Below, piece after piece: positions 42,192 through 53,033 of a stretch of 64,000 nt of DNA. The translations under genes were made by a program, and so were the position numbers. The stretch spans positions 1,126,001 through 1,190,000 of the forward strand of contig NW_026611617.1 in assembly GCF_028009165.1 (NCBI RefSeq), given 5' to 3'. The DNA comes from Akanthomyces muscarius (lineage: Eukaryota > Ascomycota > Sordariomycetes > Hypocreales > Cordycipitaceae). The notes under the pieces were generated by a model. That model saw only the letters and a program-made list of their open reading frames with translations, searched no databases and was not told where the DNA came from. Numbering within the stretch: the stretch's first letter is position 1; every line of letters begins with the position of its first letter.

Positions 42192-44611
42192 ATGATACTG
42201 AACTTGTTGCTTATGACCGGTTCGGTCGCGGCCATGGCGCCGCACCCCAAATTGATGAAGCAGGCCGTCAAGGCACCGCCCTATTTCTCTGCGTCGGATT
42301 TCCAAGCCGCTGCGGATGCTGACCCGTGCGCGATGATCAGTAAAGCGTTCGAAGCTGCACCGAGACAGAAAAACGCAACGGGGCCTATCATCCTCGACCT
42401 GCCGCCATCAGTAGGCACTGCATGCCTCAAGTCTGTTCCAGTCGCACCGGGGCCAGACGTGGACCTCCTCGACTATCTCGGCCCCTACATTGAATACCAG
42501 AGCACACTTGAGCTCCTTCAAGATCCACCGGAGGAATATCTGCTCCCAGGAGTGGACATCATAGGAGGAATGAAGGCTATGAAGCAAAAGCTGAAGAGCA
42601 ATGGATATGAGACGCAGTATGATTTTATGATGGATCTTCAGAGTCTTGTATGTAAACCAGGCAAAATTCTCGGCATGTTGTGCACTACTAACAAAACTCC
42701 AAATAGTTTGTCGCAGCCAACGATAACCACTTTGGATATACCCCAGGACTGCTCAGTGCCTTTCGCCAAGCTCGAGAAGCGTTTGACTTTGTCTCCATTT
42801 CTAAAGATGGACTCGAGATGCCGCAGGTTTACGCAAGCCAGGACATCTTTACCGCTGGAAATCTGAGCTACACTCCATCTCCCATTGACACCATTGATGG
42901 CCAGGACGTGTTCGAGTTTTTGGAGAATGATGCTCTGCGAAATCCTCAGGGCGCCCAAGATCCGGACGCAAGACTGAATAGTGTGTTTCGTTCTGTTCCT
43001 GCCGCGGCTGCCGGAATTCCCAGTGGCGCCCAGACTACGGTTTTCGAGATCCCAGACAACTACACTATTGTGCATAAGAACGGCACGTCGCGAATGGTGA
43101 AAACATCTATTATCACGCTTCCCACGATTGATCTCTGTGAGATTCGATCTGGGGAAGACTTTCAACAGAGATTTGAAGTCCCTCCTCGGAAACAGCCGAC
43201 ACCTTCACAGCCACCGGAAAAGAAAAGGCCACAGAGTTCCCCTCCTCCTGAACCGACTCTTCCTGGATACCCGGTACCGCTGGTCAAGCACTCCAACAGC
43301 AACGTCGCTAGCTACGCTCTGAACGATACCGAGCTAAGCAACACTACCGTCATTTCCTTTCTGAGCTTTGTCGCTCTCAACGTTGAGGATCCACTCAGTC
43401 AGGATTTTGATCTCAATTCCTTCGTGCGCGAGTTTGGCGATGTCATGGATCGCACTGCCAAAGCTGCCAAGGATCAGGGCCGAGGCAAGCTTATCATCGA
43501 CATGTCTGCCAACGGTGGCGGCTCATTGGACCTTGCCGACTTTGCCTACACTGCCTTTTTCCCAGGAGCGCCATTCGACGCTTTTGATCGCTATCGCTTG
43601 AATGGTGGTCTCGAATTGACAGGAAAGTTCCTGAGTTTTAATGAGTCATTGCAAGTGCTTGTCGGACCCGCGGGTCTCCCCTTTGGTGCTGACAACCAGA
43701 CCATTGATGATCCGAATGCCTTTTTCGAAGCTCCGCCTGTGAAAAACCAGAAATTGACGGCGGCATTTCATAGAGATACATCTGTTCCTTACCTTGACCG
43801 ACCAGATGTTTTCCTACGTGGGTATGAATCAGAACAAAAGATGGGCGACAAGAAGCGCGAGGCGCCATGGAGCCCAGAGGACATTGTCATACTGACGGAC
43901 GGACAATGCGCATCGGCTTGTACCATCTTCACAGGGCTGATGGTGCGAAACTTTGGCATTCGCACAATTGCGCTGGGTGGACGACCCTTGAACAAACCCA
44001 TGCAGGCGATCGGGGGTGTCAGGGGATCGCAATTGAGTACCAATGCGGAAAATAAAGGGCTTATCACGGATTTCGTGCAAGCGGCCTCGCGCAACAGAGA
44101 TGGCCAAGACGTTTTAAGTCAGGTGGAACGGCCAATCCCCAAGATCCAGGACCCGCCCGTCTTGCCGTTTATGGAAGATCCTGCCAATGGTGGCAGTGTC
44201 AATTCACGCAATGCGTACAGTGGGGACGATGTTGACGGATTCCCTTTGCATTTTAAGTACGAGGCGGCTAACTGTCGACTGTTTTATACACAGAAAATGG
44301 TTCTGGATCCAGCGGAATCGTGGCGACAAGCGGCCAAGATTGCCTGGGGTAACGGCACTTGCGTTTCGGGTTCAACGGTCAATAAAGATGGGAGAATAGG
44401 GAGTGAAGTTCTTCCATTTGACAGCAGCGTGCGCGGCACAGCCGTAGGAATACCGCGGCCAACCCTGGAAAGTGGCGCCGCGAAGCCGTCGCGCACAGCG
44501 ACAGCGTCTCGCACGGCGACACTTTCTCCATCTCCATCCTGCAAGTGCCAGAATCAGGGTCCAGAGTCCAGAAACAACACTACAAAGGACAAGTGTGGGA
44601 GCCCGAAATGA
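42192..44611 (+). CDS. secreted S41-family (CPAF/tail-specific type) serine peptidase
   Basis: Two exons, 42192-42647 and 42707-44611, 786 residues. The intron is phase 0 with branch CTACTAACA and AAATAG acceptor. The ATG at 42192 gives a signal peptide MILNLLLMTGSVAAM. The N-terminal region (about 30-150) is cysteine-containing; the joint reads LQSL|FVAANDNHFGYTPG. A proline-rich linker lies near 318-338. The S41 catalytic domain has LIIDMSANGGGS and ILTDGQCASACTIFTG, with the likely nucleophile Ser555. A Ser/Thr-rich C-terminus ends in a short Cys-containing tail. This architecture is common in secreted fungal S41 proteins, which are thought to act on extracellular proteins. Target unknown. 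Confidence 0.9.
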
Positions 44612-45015
44612 AAACACGGCCAAGATCAGGAGGCAAGGACTGAAACTTGCGAGAAATTTCACCTGATCAGAGAGAATGGATGAAGAGGGCAGGAGCCCAG
44701 TTATATAAAGTATAAAATATAAAATATATACCCTTGTCGCGGAACTTTTTCGACAATTTCCGTGACGGTGCTGTAGAATTGCGTGGCCGCACGAGTCAAC
44801 CTGTTTCAAAACCGGCCCACAACCACTTTAACTCCTGGCATTGTGTACAGGCTGTGGTGTGGATGGTCCAGTATCGGGCCACATTTGTTTCGCATATCTC
44901 AGTGCAGTTTTCGCTTTCTTTAAGCTGTCTCGGAGGTAAACCGCTCTCCAGGCTCAAATCCCAGAGTGGAAGCGTCTCCAGTTTCCCTTCTTTAGCATCT
45001 GATTGACGCGAATCC

Positions 45016-45181
45016 GCGAAAGACCCGAAGTTAAACATCAATGATTCCAACGGGTCGAGTTAATTACTGAGCTCATAATGGATACGTATAAGTGAAAGGC
45101 GAAAGACCCGAAGTTAAACATCAATGATTCCAACGGGTCGAGTTAATTACTGAGCTCATAATGGATACGTATAAGTGAAAG
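45016..45181. repeat. exact 83-bp tandem duplication with inverted GACCCG/CGGGTC arms
   Basis: Two identical 83-bp units at 45016-45098 and 45099-45181. Each unit contains GACCCG (first copy 45022-45027) and, 23 bp later, CGGGTC (45051-45056), an inverted repeat carrying CCG and CGG triplets of the kind bound by zinc-cluster factors. It lies 664 bp upstream of the phenol monooxygenase ATG. Confidence 0.95.
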
Positions 45182-45749
45182 GCGATATACTTTTATTAAG
45201 GCGCAATGGCAGGTCTTACACAGCCATGTTGCGAACACCCTTGACTTTTTAGGCACTGGGTCGTCCCGGTTTGGACCATTCCAATATTGGCCAAACCTTG
45301 TCTAACTCGCTTGTGACGTTAACGCGCGGCGGGTTGAGTGCAACTGTGTATCTCTCGCTAGCATAACTTGACTTCCCCGCGTTCTCTTTTGATCGCAGGT
45401 GACATCACTGCGATATGTTGATTATTGCATGAGTAAAATGAGGCTGCTGCGCTGAGAAAAATCGCAGCACCTCGCTCTACCTATTAGAGCAAGATTCCCG
45501 GTGGCTCCAGAGATGGACTTGTGTTGATTGCGGGGTGCTAGCGCGCTGCCACCGTCACAGCGCTTTCTAAGTTCTGACTGATCGAAGCTTGTCCGCCCTT
45601 ATTCATAAGTCCTTAGTGATGGTCCATATCGTGCCCAATTGACCAATTACCATCGCAGAATTGGTTCTGTAAATCCTGACTGATTCTTACCAAGACTTCT
45701 ATAGCAAAATGGCCGACGCCGGTTTGCCGACCGTGCGACCGGAACTGCG

Positions 45750-45758
45750 AATATATAT
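45750..45758 (+). promoter_or_regulatory. TATA element of the phenol monooxygenase gene
   Basis: AATATATAT about 90 bp before the ATG at 45845. Confidence 0.5.
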
Positions 45759-45844
45759 CCCATCTTTGGCCAGTGTATACGTAGCCTCACTTACCCACTT
45801 TCTCTTTTGTTATTATCAGGCAACAATACTACGATCTTGCAGAC

Positions 45845-47979
45845 ATGGTACCCATCAAAGAAAGCTGCGTTGATGTGCTCATCATTGGTGCTGGCCCAGC
45901 CGGTCTAATGATGGCCGCTTGGATGGCCAAGTGTGGTATCAACACGCGCATCATCGACAAGCGCGGCACCAAGGTCTTCAACGGCCAGGCCGATGGCCTA
46001 CAGTGTCGCACGCTGGAAATTATGGAATCTCTGGGTTTCGGCCACCGCGCATGGCGCGAGTCCAACCACATGCTCGAGGTCTGCATGTGGAATCCAGACG
46101 AGGCTGGCATACTCCGCCGCAGCGACCGGATCGCAGACACGTTGCCCGGTCTCAGCCGTTTCCAGCAGGCAGTTCTGCATCAAGGGCGGATCGAAAGATT
46201 TTTCCTAGACGAGATCGAGGATTGCAGCGGTATTCGTGTTGAGCGCGGCGTCATGCCCACCAGCCTCAATATCGACGAAGAGGCTGTTGAGGACCAACAT
46301 GCATACCCAATAACGGTTATACTGCGGCACCTAACAGAGGAAGAAGCTACGCCCAATCAAACAGCTACGGTCGCTGACGGACAATCAGTTCGAAATGGTA
46401 TATATCGAAGCAACCTGGCAAAGGACGACACGGATGACCTCCTCGCCACGTCCAAGTTGAACGAAAAGGCCAACACGGAAGAAATCGTGCATGCGAAATA
46501 TATGCTAGGCGCGGATGGAGCGCACTCTTGGACGCGAAAGCAGATAGGCCTTTCCCTTGAAGGAGAGTCCACAGACTACATCTGGGGCGTGCTAGACATT
46601 GTGCCGATCACCGACTTTCCTGACATCCGAATGCGCTGCGCCATTCATTCGGCCAACTCGGGTAGCGTCATGATCATTCCTCGAGAGAATAAGCTGGTGC
46701 GCGTATATGTGCAGCTGACAACGACGCAAAAGATTGGCGATGAGGCGGGAGGCCGCGCGGACCGCTCAAAAGTCAGCCCAGAAGTCATCATCGGTGAGGC
46801 GCAAAAGATTTTGGCGCCATACAAAATTTCGTACAAGAAGCTAGATTGGTGGACAGCTTATCAGATTGGCCAGCGCGTGGGTACAGAATTTTCAGTCCAT
46901 GAACGAGTCTTTCTCGCCGGCGATGCTGTACATACGCATAGGTTAGTGAATCTCGGTTGAGGAACGAGTGTGCGGAACGCTAACGAGTCTCAGCCCCAAA
47001 GCTGGCCAAGGTATGAATGTGAGCATGCAGGACAGTAAGTGATAGGGTCTCGTTCCTTGTGCGGCGTTTCTCTAACGCTATCACAGCATTCAATCTCGGA
47101 TGGAAGATTGCAAGTGTACTCAAGGGTCAGGCAAATCGGTCTATTCTCAAAACGTACCAGTCTGAAAGAAGAAAGGTGGCACAAGACCTCATCGCGTTCG
47201 ACCACAAATTCTCTCGTCTCTTCTCTGGCCGTCCCGCCAAGGGCGATGCAGATGCTGAAGGAGTCAAGATGACAGATTTTAAGGACGCTTTTACAAAGGG
47301 AAACCTGTTCGTCAGCGGAACCAATGTGGACTATGGTGCCAGCACCATTGTCGCCAAGGCTGGTGATGCGTCAGTCCAGGGCGATGGCACAGATGTCTTG
47401 GTAGGCGATGAAAAAAATCGCCTCATCTCAAATCAGGAATTGGCTCCCGGTCTCGTGGTTGGCAAGCGCATTCCGAGTGTCAAGATCCTGAGCCAGGCCG
47501 ACGCCCGCCCGTGGCATCTGCAGGAACTTCTTCCAAGCAACGGCCGCTGGCGCGTGCTCGTGTTTCCAGGCGACGTGCAGAGTCAGGCGCAAGCGGCTCA
47601 GCTCATCGATGTGGCTAATAGTTTTGACGCTAGCAACTCTTTTGTGTATTGCTTTACACCCGCTGGCGGCCCTATCGACGCGGTGTTCGAGATTTTTGCC
47701 ATACACAGGGCGCCACGCACTGCTGTCACCATTTTCGACTTTCCTTCGATCTTCAGGAGATTCTCTGAGACTGACGGCTATGACTATGACAAGATCTACG
47801 TGGACGATATCTCGTATCATGAAGGGCACGGGAAAATCTACGAAGAATTTGGTATTGCCGAACACGGCTGCATTGTGGTGGTGCGTCCGGATCAGCATGT
47901 CTCCTACATTGGATCATTGAGTGAGCCCGCCGCCGTGACGCAGTTCTTCTCTGCCTTCATGGTACCACAGATGGAGTAG
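45845..47979 (+). CDS. phenol 2-monooxygenase-type FAD monooxygenase
   Basis: Three exons: 45845-46941, 46994-47034 (41 nt), 47087-47979; 676 residues. The FAD-binding Rossmann motif VLIIGAGPAGLMMAA (about 11-25), the GADGAHSW motif near 223-230 and the AGDAVHTHSPKAGQGMN motif, rebuilt only by splicing the 41-nt exon, define a class A flavoprotein hydroxylase. The C-terminal third is the thioredoxin-like domain typical of phenol hydroxylase (PHOX C-terminus). Such enzymes add oxygen ortho to a phenolic OH using NADPH and O2. No signal peptide; cytosolic or peroxisomal. In context it could act on phenolic acids freed by the neighbouring quercetinase and esterases (inference). Confidence 0.92.
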
Positions 47980-48955
47980 CCTAGTCAGTCAAAGATCGTG
48001 GTGTATCTTTACTGAACCGCGGAAGGCAGATGCGCCTCGTTATTAGACTTTTGTCAACACGGTATTTAAGGAGAGCGCTACTGGGGAGAATGCGACTGAC
48101 TTTTGAGATCAGACTTGAACGTTGCTGCAAATGCTTCAAAGTTGGACCGCACGACAGTTTGCTTTAAAAAGAACCCCGGCTGTTGTGAGCTGATCGTTTA
48201 GAATCAAGCACCAATGACATTAGACGGATGCCGCTTTTTTGGTAACTTAATGAGTTGAATCTGTCATCGCGCAAGATATCGTAATACTAAAAGAAAATAT
48301 TGCGCACTGCGATCTACTTTCTACGATCGCTAAAGAGCTGGCTACAGGGTATGCCACTAGCAGCGCATGCGATCAGAAGATCAAAGTTAGCGCGGCCAAT
48401 TATCACGCTTCCAGAATAATTTGATTCATACGATTAAATGGTCACTTGAGATTGGCTGACTGACTTCTGCCAAAATACTGGCGGTGGAGTTGTGCAGTAT
48501 GATCGTGCCGTGTTGGTCCCAATAGTCGTATAGGCCATTCATTATGTGATTGTTGAGTGAAGGCCGCGCAGCCAAACGGCATAAGTCGCTTGTTCAAAAA
48601 AAAATAAAAAAAAATAATAACATTGAACACGTCTCCTGTAATCATTTCAAAAATAAGCGTGGTAATTGTTTGCTTCGTGGAACCCAATACCGGCTAGATG
48701 ACGTCTGTCTTGGGAAGTACCCGGATGGCCAGGTGCCATCAGGGTAGCCGTCGAGAGCATGGCCGGAGTAATGAGGCAGACAGTAGATAATAAGCTTTAA
48801 CAGTTAGTATGACCATCAGGGTTGTCAAAGAAACATGTTATATAAAAATGATAAGCCTGTCAAGGCGCGGGGTAGCTGTACCCTCTACTCTTACGGGAGA
48901 CGAGCATCATTGGAACTTGTCCAGCATCACAGCTAGCTCATAAATTGCTGTTTAT
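47980..48955. other. intergenic
   Basis: About 1 kb, AT-rich, no gene recognised. An A-rich tract lies near 48596-48620. TATAAAAA at 48841 is a likely promoter element for the next gene. Confidence 0.6.
48841..48847 (+). promoter_or_regulatory. TATA box of the FAD oxidoreductase gene
   Basis: TATAAAAATG; 115 bp before the ATG at 48956. Confidence 0.55.
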
Positions 48956-50631
48956 ATGCTCAAAATGAATAATCAAGATATCCACGACGTTATAATAATC
49001 GGTGGTGGCGTCTGTGGCCTCGCAATGGCAGCCAGATTGCGGGAGCAGACTCCGTCGGCACTCTTCACCGATGAAGAGCATCGCCGGTTCCGCTGGATTG
49101 GGAAACACGGCAACAAGGTATCTCTGAAGCAGACCAAGAGTGGAAAGATTAAGACTCGTCGTCCTAGCACTGGCCCTGGATACAACATGTCAGTGCTGGA
49201 TTCCACTGATGACCAGTGGCTGGCGCGATGGCACTACCTTTTCCACACGTACGAAATTTCTCATCTTCGAAGCCCGATGCTCTGGCACGCCGATCCTTTC
49301 GACCGCGACTCCCTACTTGCCTACACATACGAAAACAAACGCGAGGACGAGCTAGTCGAGATCCGAAACTGTGTTGGAAAGGAAGTCAGCAAGCACGGCC
49401 ACAAGAAAGCAGCTGGTCGGCACTGTGGTGGGAAGTAAGTGAATGCCTTACCCATATGCACATGTACTCCTGCTAAGAAAAAAAAAGACAAACATCGCGT
49501 GTCGCTATAAATGTGCGAGACAAAAACGACTATTTCACGCCATCTTGTGGAGTGTTCAGAGACCACTGCGCCTCAGTGACCCAGCGCTACGATCTGGAAG
49601 CCGGTGTGTTGCAGAAAGAGGCTGTGCAAAACTTGGACTTTGGATACGTGGAAGCTTTTCCAGACGAGCCAGAGAAGCTGTTCACAGTCACCACAGACAA
49701 GGGTGTACGCTATGCACGTACTGTTGTCATGGCAGTCGGCGCTGCCAACGCCCCCAAAGTGCCCGTCATCCCATCCATGCCCAACGCCAACGGCCAATAC
49801 CCGCAAGCCTGCCACAGCCTCCAGATCAAGGAATTCCCGGATCCCTATCTGAAAAGCCGAATCAAAGCCAAGCAGGCAACGAATGTTGTTGTCGTCGGTG
49901 GTGGTCTGACGTCTGCTCAGCTCGCGGACCTCGCCATCCGCCGCGGCGTCGCCCGAGTCTGGCACATTATGAGGGGACCATGTCGCGTGAAGCTGTTTGA
50001 CTTGAGCCTAGAGTGGATGGGCAAGTATAAGAACACGGAGCAAGCCCGCTTCTGGCTGGCTGACTCAGACGAGGAGCGCTTGGACATCATCAAGACGGCG
50101 CGCGGGGGCGGTAGCATTACCCCACTCTACAACAAAATTTTGAAGAAGCATATTGCTGCGGGCAAAGTCGAGCTCATCACTAACACGAGCATTGTCGATG
50201 CCCGTTTCGAGCCGCGGGCGGGCCAGGACGGCGGCCAGTGGCACATTACCACGAACCCGCCCGTGGAGCTGCCACCGATGGACTTTATGTACTTTGCGAC
50301 CGGTATTCAGACAGACTTTACGTCTCTACCGTATATGCAGACAATTCTGCGCAAGCATCCCGTCCAGGGGTTTGGAGGATTCCCATGCCTGAACGACGAC
50401 TTGATGTGGAGCGACGACGTGCCGCTGTTCATGGTGGGCAGGCTGGCCGCGTTGCGCCTCGGCCCAGGAGCGGCGAATATTGGTGGTGCCATGGTCGGCG
50501 CCGAGCGAGTGTCGTGGGCCATTGAGGATATACTACGCCGATCGCAGCCAGAGGCGGAGAGCGACAGCCCTGCCATGGAGGAGTATCTCAAGGGCCATAG
50601 CAACATGTATAGTACTCTAGCGTGCGAGTAG
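48956..50631 (+). CDS. FAD/NAD(P)-dependent oxidoreductase (N-hydroxylase/monooxygenase-like)
   Basis: Two exons, 48956-49434 and 49488-50631, 540 residues. Two dinucleotide-binding motifs are visible: VIIIGGGVCGLAMAARL near the N-terminus (FAD) and VVVVGGGLTSAQLADLA in the middle (NADPH). The late YFATGIQTDF segment resembles the ATG motif of flavin monooxygenases and ornithine/lysine N-hydroxylases. Conserved LARWHYLFHTYEISHLRSPM places it in a fungal family of uncharacterised FAD oxidoreductases. The intron (53 nt) has an unusual A-rich 3' end, AAAAAAG, instead of a pyrimidine tract, but only this acceptor keeps the frame (GGK|QTSRVAINVRDKNDYF). The reaction is unknown; proximity suggests aromatic metabolism. 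Confidence 0.8.
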
Positions 50632-51636
50632 TCGGGAAAAGAATGGGATTAAACGTTGAATGACTTTAGCGCCGCATTATTGAACTAGTACAGAAATGTA
50701 GAAGCTTGCGAATTGACATGCAACGTTAGAGCACGTCTTTTCTGCAGTTCTTCGCAAACTGATGAACCGATGTTGTGGGTGTGTTTGAGTTTGGACGGCA
50801 GATTGCTCATCTGTAGTTCCCCGCAAGATGAGGTGTGTCGACGTCGTGTCTGTGAGTTGGTAACCCCGGAAATTGGGCTGAGATCTACTTGCAACGGCGG
50901 CCGTGCGGAGAAGCTAGGCAGTGCCGCAACAGTGAAAAGTTTTTCTTCTTTCCTGTAATGTGTTTCTAAGACAGTTCGGCGAGAACGAAACGCTTGGCCA
51001 CATGCGAATGCCATGTTTTCTCGCTCGCCGCTGAAGGGCGAATTTCTCGATTGAAAGAACGACGCGATTTAGCTGAAGTTCATCGAGCTAGCTGCCAAAG
51101 CGCCGAACTGCAACTTCGCTGCTTGCTTAGGTGTATTGGCAAATGCTCCAATGAACAGAATAAAGTTCAAGGTGCTTTGCTTTCCGCATTGACAGCTGAA
51201 TTATGTCTTACATTCCAGTTCTAGGAATTGTCTATGAAAGCAGCCGAGGCAAAGATTCGAGAAACTACCCTAGCAACTCGCAAGCTTCGTCTATTCTGTA
51301 CTAGTGTCGGAGCCACGAGCTGAGGGGCAGGCACGCCTAGCACCGTCCGAGCATAGGGCCAATCGAAGATCTCTATTGTGATGAGGGGAAGCAGAGTCCC
51401 CTAACCCTCAATAAGCTAACACGCAACTTAGTCAGTGGCGGCATTGCTAGCCGTGTCTCAATCACTGGTAGCAAAGCACCAATTCTGCTCGGCCAAATAG
51501 CCGGTTGTAAATACTCAAGGGATACATGGTGAGTAACAGAGACTTGAATGGCTATAAAGGGGCCGGCTCCCTCGACTTCGTAGACTGCCGATCCTGCAGC
51601 TTGTCATTAACCCCCCTTTCCTTATTTATTCTCAGC
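50632..51636. other. intergenic
   Basis: 1 kb, no gene recognised. The TATA box at 51553 serves the next gene. Confidence 0.6.
51553..51558 (+). promoter_or_regulatory. TATA box of the class-2 lipase gene
   Basis: GGCTATAAAGGGG, a strong TATA context, 84 bp before the ATG at 51637. Confidence 0.7.
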
Positions 51637-52524
51637 ATGATGCACTTCATCAAGGTTGCTGCCGCCCTTAGCGGGCTTGCCTTTATCGTCTCAGCCAGCC
51701 CTGCAGCTCCGGTGGAGCTCCTGGCTCTCCAAAGCCGCGCGACCAAACACAATGACTTTTCGTGCAAGCCTAGCGCCGACCACCCAAACCCGGTTGTGCT
51801 GCTTCACGGACTCGGCGCCACCTACTATGAGGACATCAACTTCCTCGAGGCGTTTCTCCAGAGCAAAGGCTTCTGCACCTATTCTCTGACTTACGGCGCT
51901 TACGACGGCTTCCCTTTAGTCGGCGGCCTCAAGCCCATTGACGAGTCCTCGCACCAGATCGCCGACCTGATCAATGAGGTGCATGCCAAGACGGGCGCCA
52001 ACAAGATTGACATTGTTGGCCACTCCGAAGGCGGCTTCCAGTCGCTCTACGTACCGAAGTTCCGCGAGGGCATCTCGTCGCTCGTCGACCATATTGTTGC
52101 CATTGCGCCGCCGACGCATGGCACCACATTTGCCAACTTGTTGAACCTTTTGCCGCTGTTTGGCAAAGACGCCCGCGAGAATCTTGGCGAGATTCTTGAA
52201 AAGGTGGGATGTGCACCATGCAACGAGATCTCAACCGGCGGGCCCAGCATTGCCAAGCTCAACGACGGCAAGCCCATTGTGCAACCCGGCAACAAGGTCA
52301 CCGTCATCACCTCCAAGCACGACGAGCTCGTTACACCCACAACCACTTCCTTTATCCAGGAAGACGGCGTCAACAATATCTACATCCAAGACTACTGCAA
52401 GTCGGACCCTGCCGGCCACATTGGCGAGGCTTACGATACCAATGTCTGGAACCTGGTTCTTAACTCGCTGGAGGATCAAGTGGGTCGCAAGTTTTTATGT
52501 CTGGCTGGTCCCCCAGTCAGGTAA
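51637..52524 (+). CDS. secreted class-2 lipase / esterase (alpha/beta hydrolase)
   Basis: Single exon, 295 residues. The frame opens upstream, but the ATG at 51637 (or the next codon) gives a proper signal peptide, MMHFIKVAAALSGLAFIVSAS. The lipase fold shows the oxyanion segment NPVVLLHGLGATYYE, the nucleophile elbow IVGHSEGGFQS with Ser130, Asp229 in SKHDELVTP and His261 in DPAGHIGE. This pattern is that of lipase class 2 (EstA-like) enzymes. Six or so cysteines suggest disulfide bonds outside the cell. It lies 510 bp upstream of the quercetinase gene on the same strand and could cleave an ester product (depside) of that enzyme; ordinary lipid esters are equally possible. Confidence 0.9.
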   Translation: MMHFIKVAAALSGLAFIVSASPAAPVELLALQSRATKHNDFSCKPSADHPNPVVLLHGLGATYYEDINFLEAFLQSKGFCTYSLTYGAYDGFPLVGGLKPIDESSHQIADLINEVHAKTGANKIDIVGHSEGGFQSLYVPKFREGISSLVDHIVAIAPPTHGTTFANLLNLLPLFGKDARENLGEILEKVGCAPCNEISTGGPSIAKLNDGKPIVQPGNKVTVITSKHDELVTPTTTSFIQEDGVNNIYIQDYCKSDPAGHIGEAYDTNVWNLVLNSLEDQVGRKFLCLAGPPVR

Positions 52525-53033
52525 TAAGCAGCTGGTCCGGGTTCAAGTTTAGAGTTTAATGTATTGCGCTGTGGAGTAATTACGGATACACGCAGCGTAT
52601 ATATTAATAGTGTAAATGAATTGTGTAGCTTAGTTATATACGTCAAATGCCAACATTCATGACAAGGAACTTATGCCGCGTCCCGTGCAGATTTAAGGGT
52701 TCCCGCCCATGTAACGTTGAGGGATGACCGACAAAACAAACACGGAACATTTCCATAATTCCGAATTACGTCGTGGCAGCTAAGAAAATTCACTGCTGTG
52801 CTAGTGGTGCCATTACGCAAACTCGCGGCGGCTTAGACTTGGAAAACCCGCCCGCCGTGTGGGATGGCCTTGTAAGTTATAGTTATAGTGACATCGGCCA
52901 GCCCCCGTTGAGGCAAAGCTTCGCTGACAGGATTTGCGTAGAAATATAAAATGAAGCTGTGCAGAACTTTTTCTGGTTGAGGTGAATTAGCCACTAATCT
53001 TTGCTGTACTGTGCCTCTTCAAATATCGGCATC
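52525..53033. other. intergenic
   Basis: 509 bp between lipase and quercetinase genes. TATA box at 52945. No gene recognised. Confidence 0.65.
52945..52950 (+). promoter_or_regulatory. TATA box of the quercetinase gene
   Basis: GAAATATAAAATG; 89 bp before the ATG at 53034. Confidence 0.65.

Larger units (their letters stand above)
44612..45844. other. intergenic region with exact tandem repeat
   Basis: 1.2 kb between S41 peptidase and phenol monooxygenase genes. Contains the 83-bp repeat (45016-45181) and a TATA-like run at 45750-45758. No gene recognised. Confidence 0.7.
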
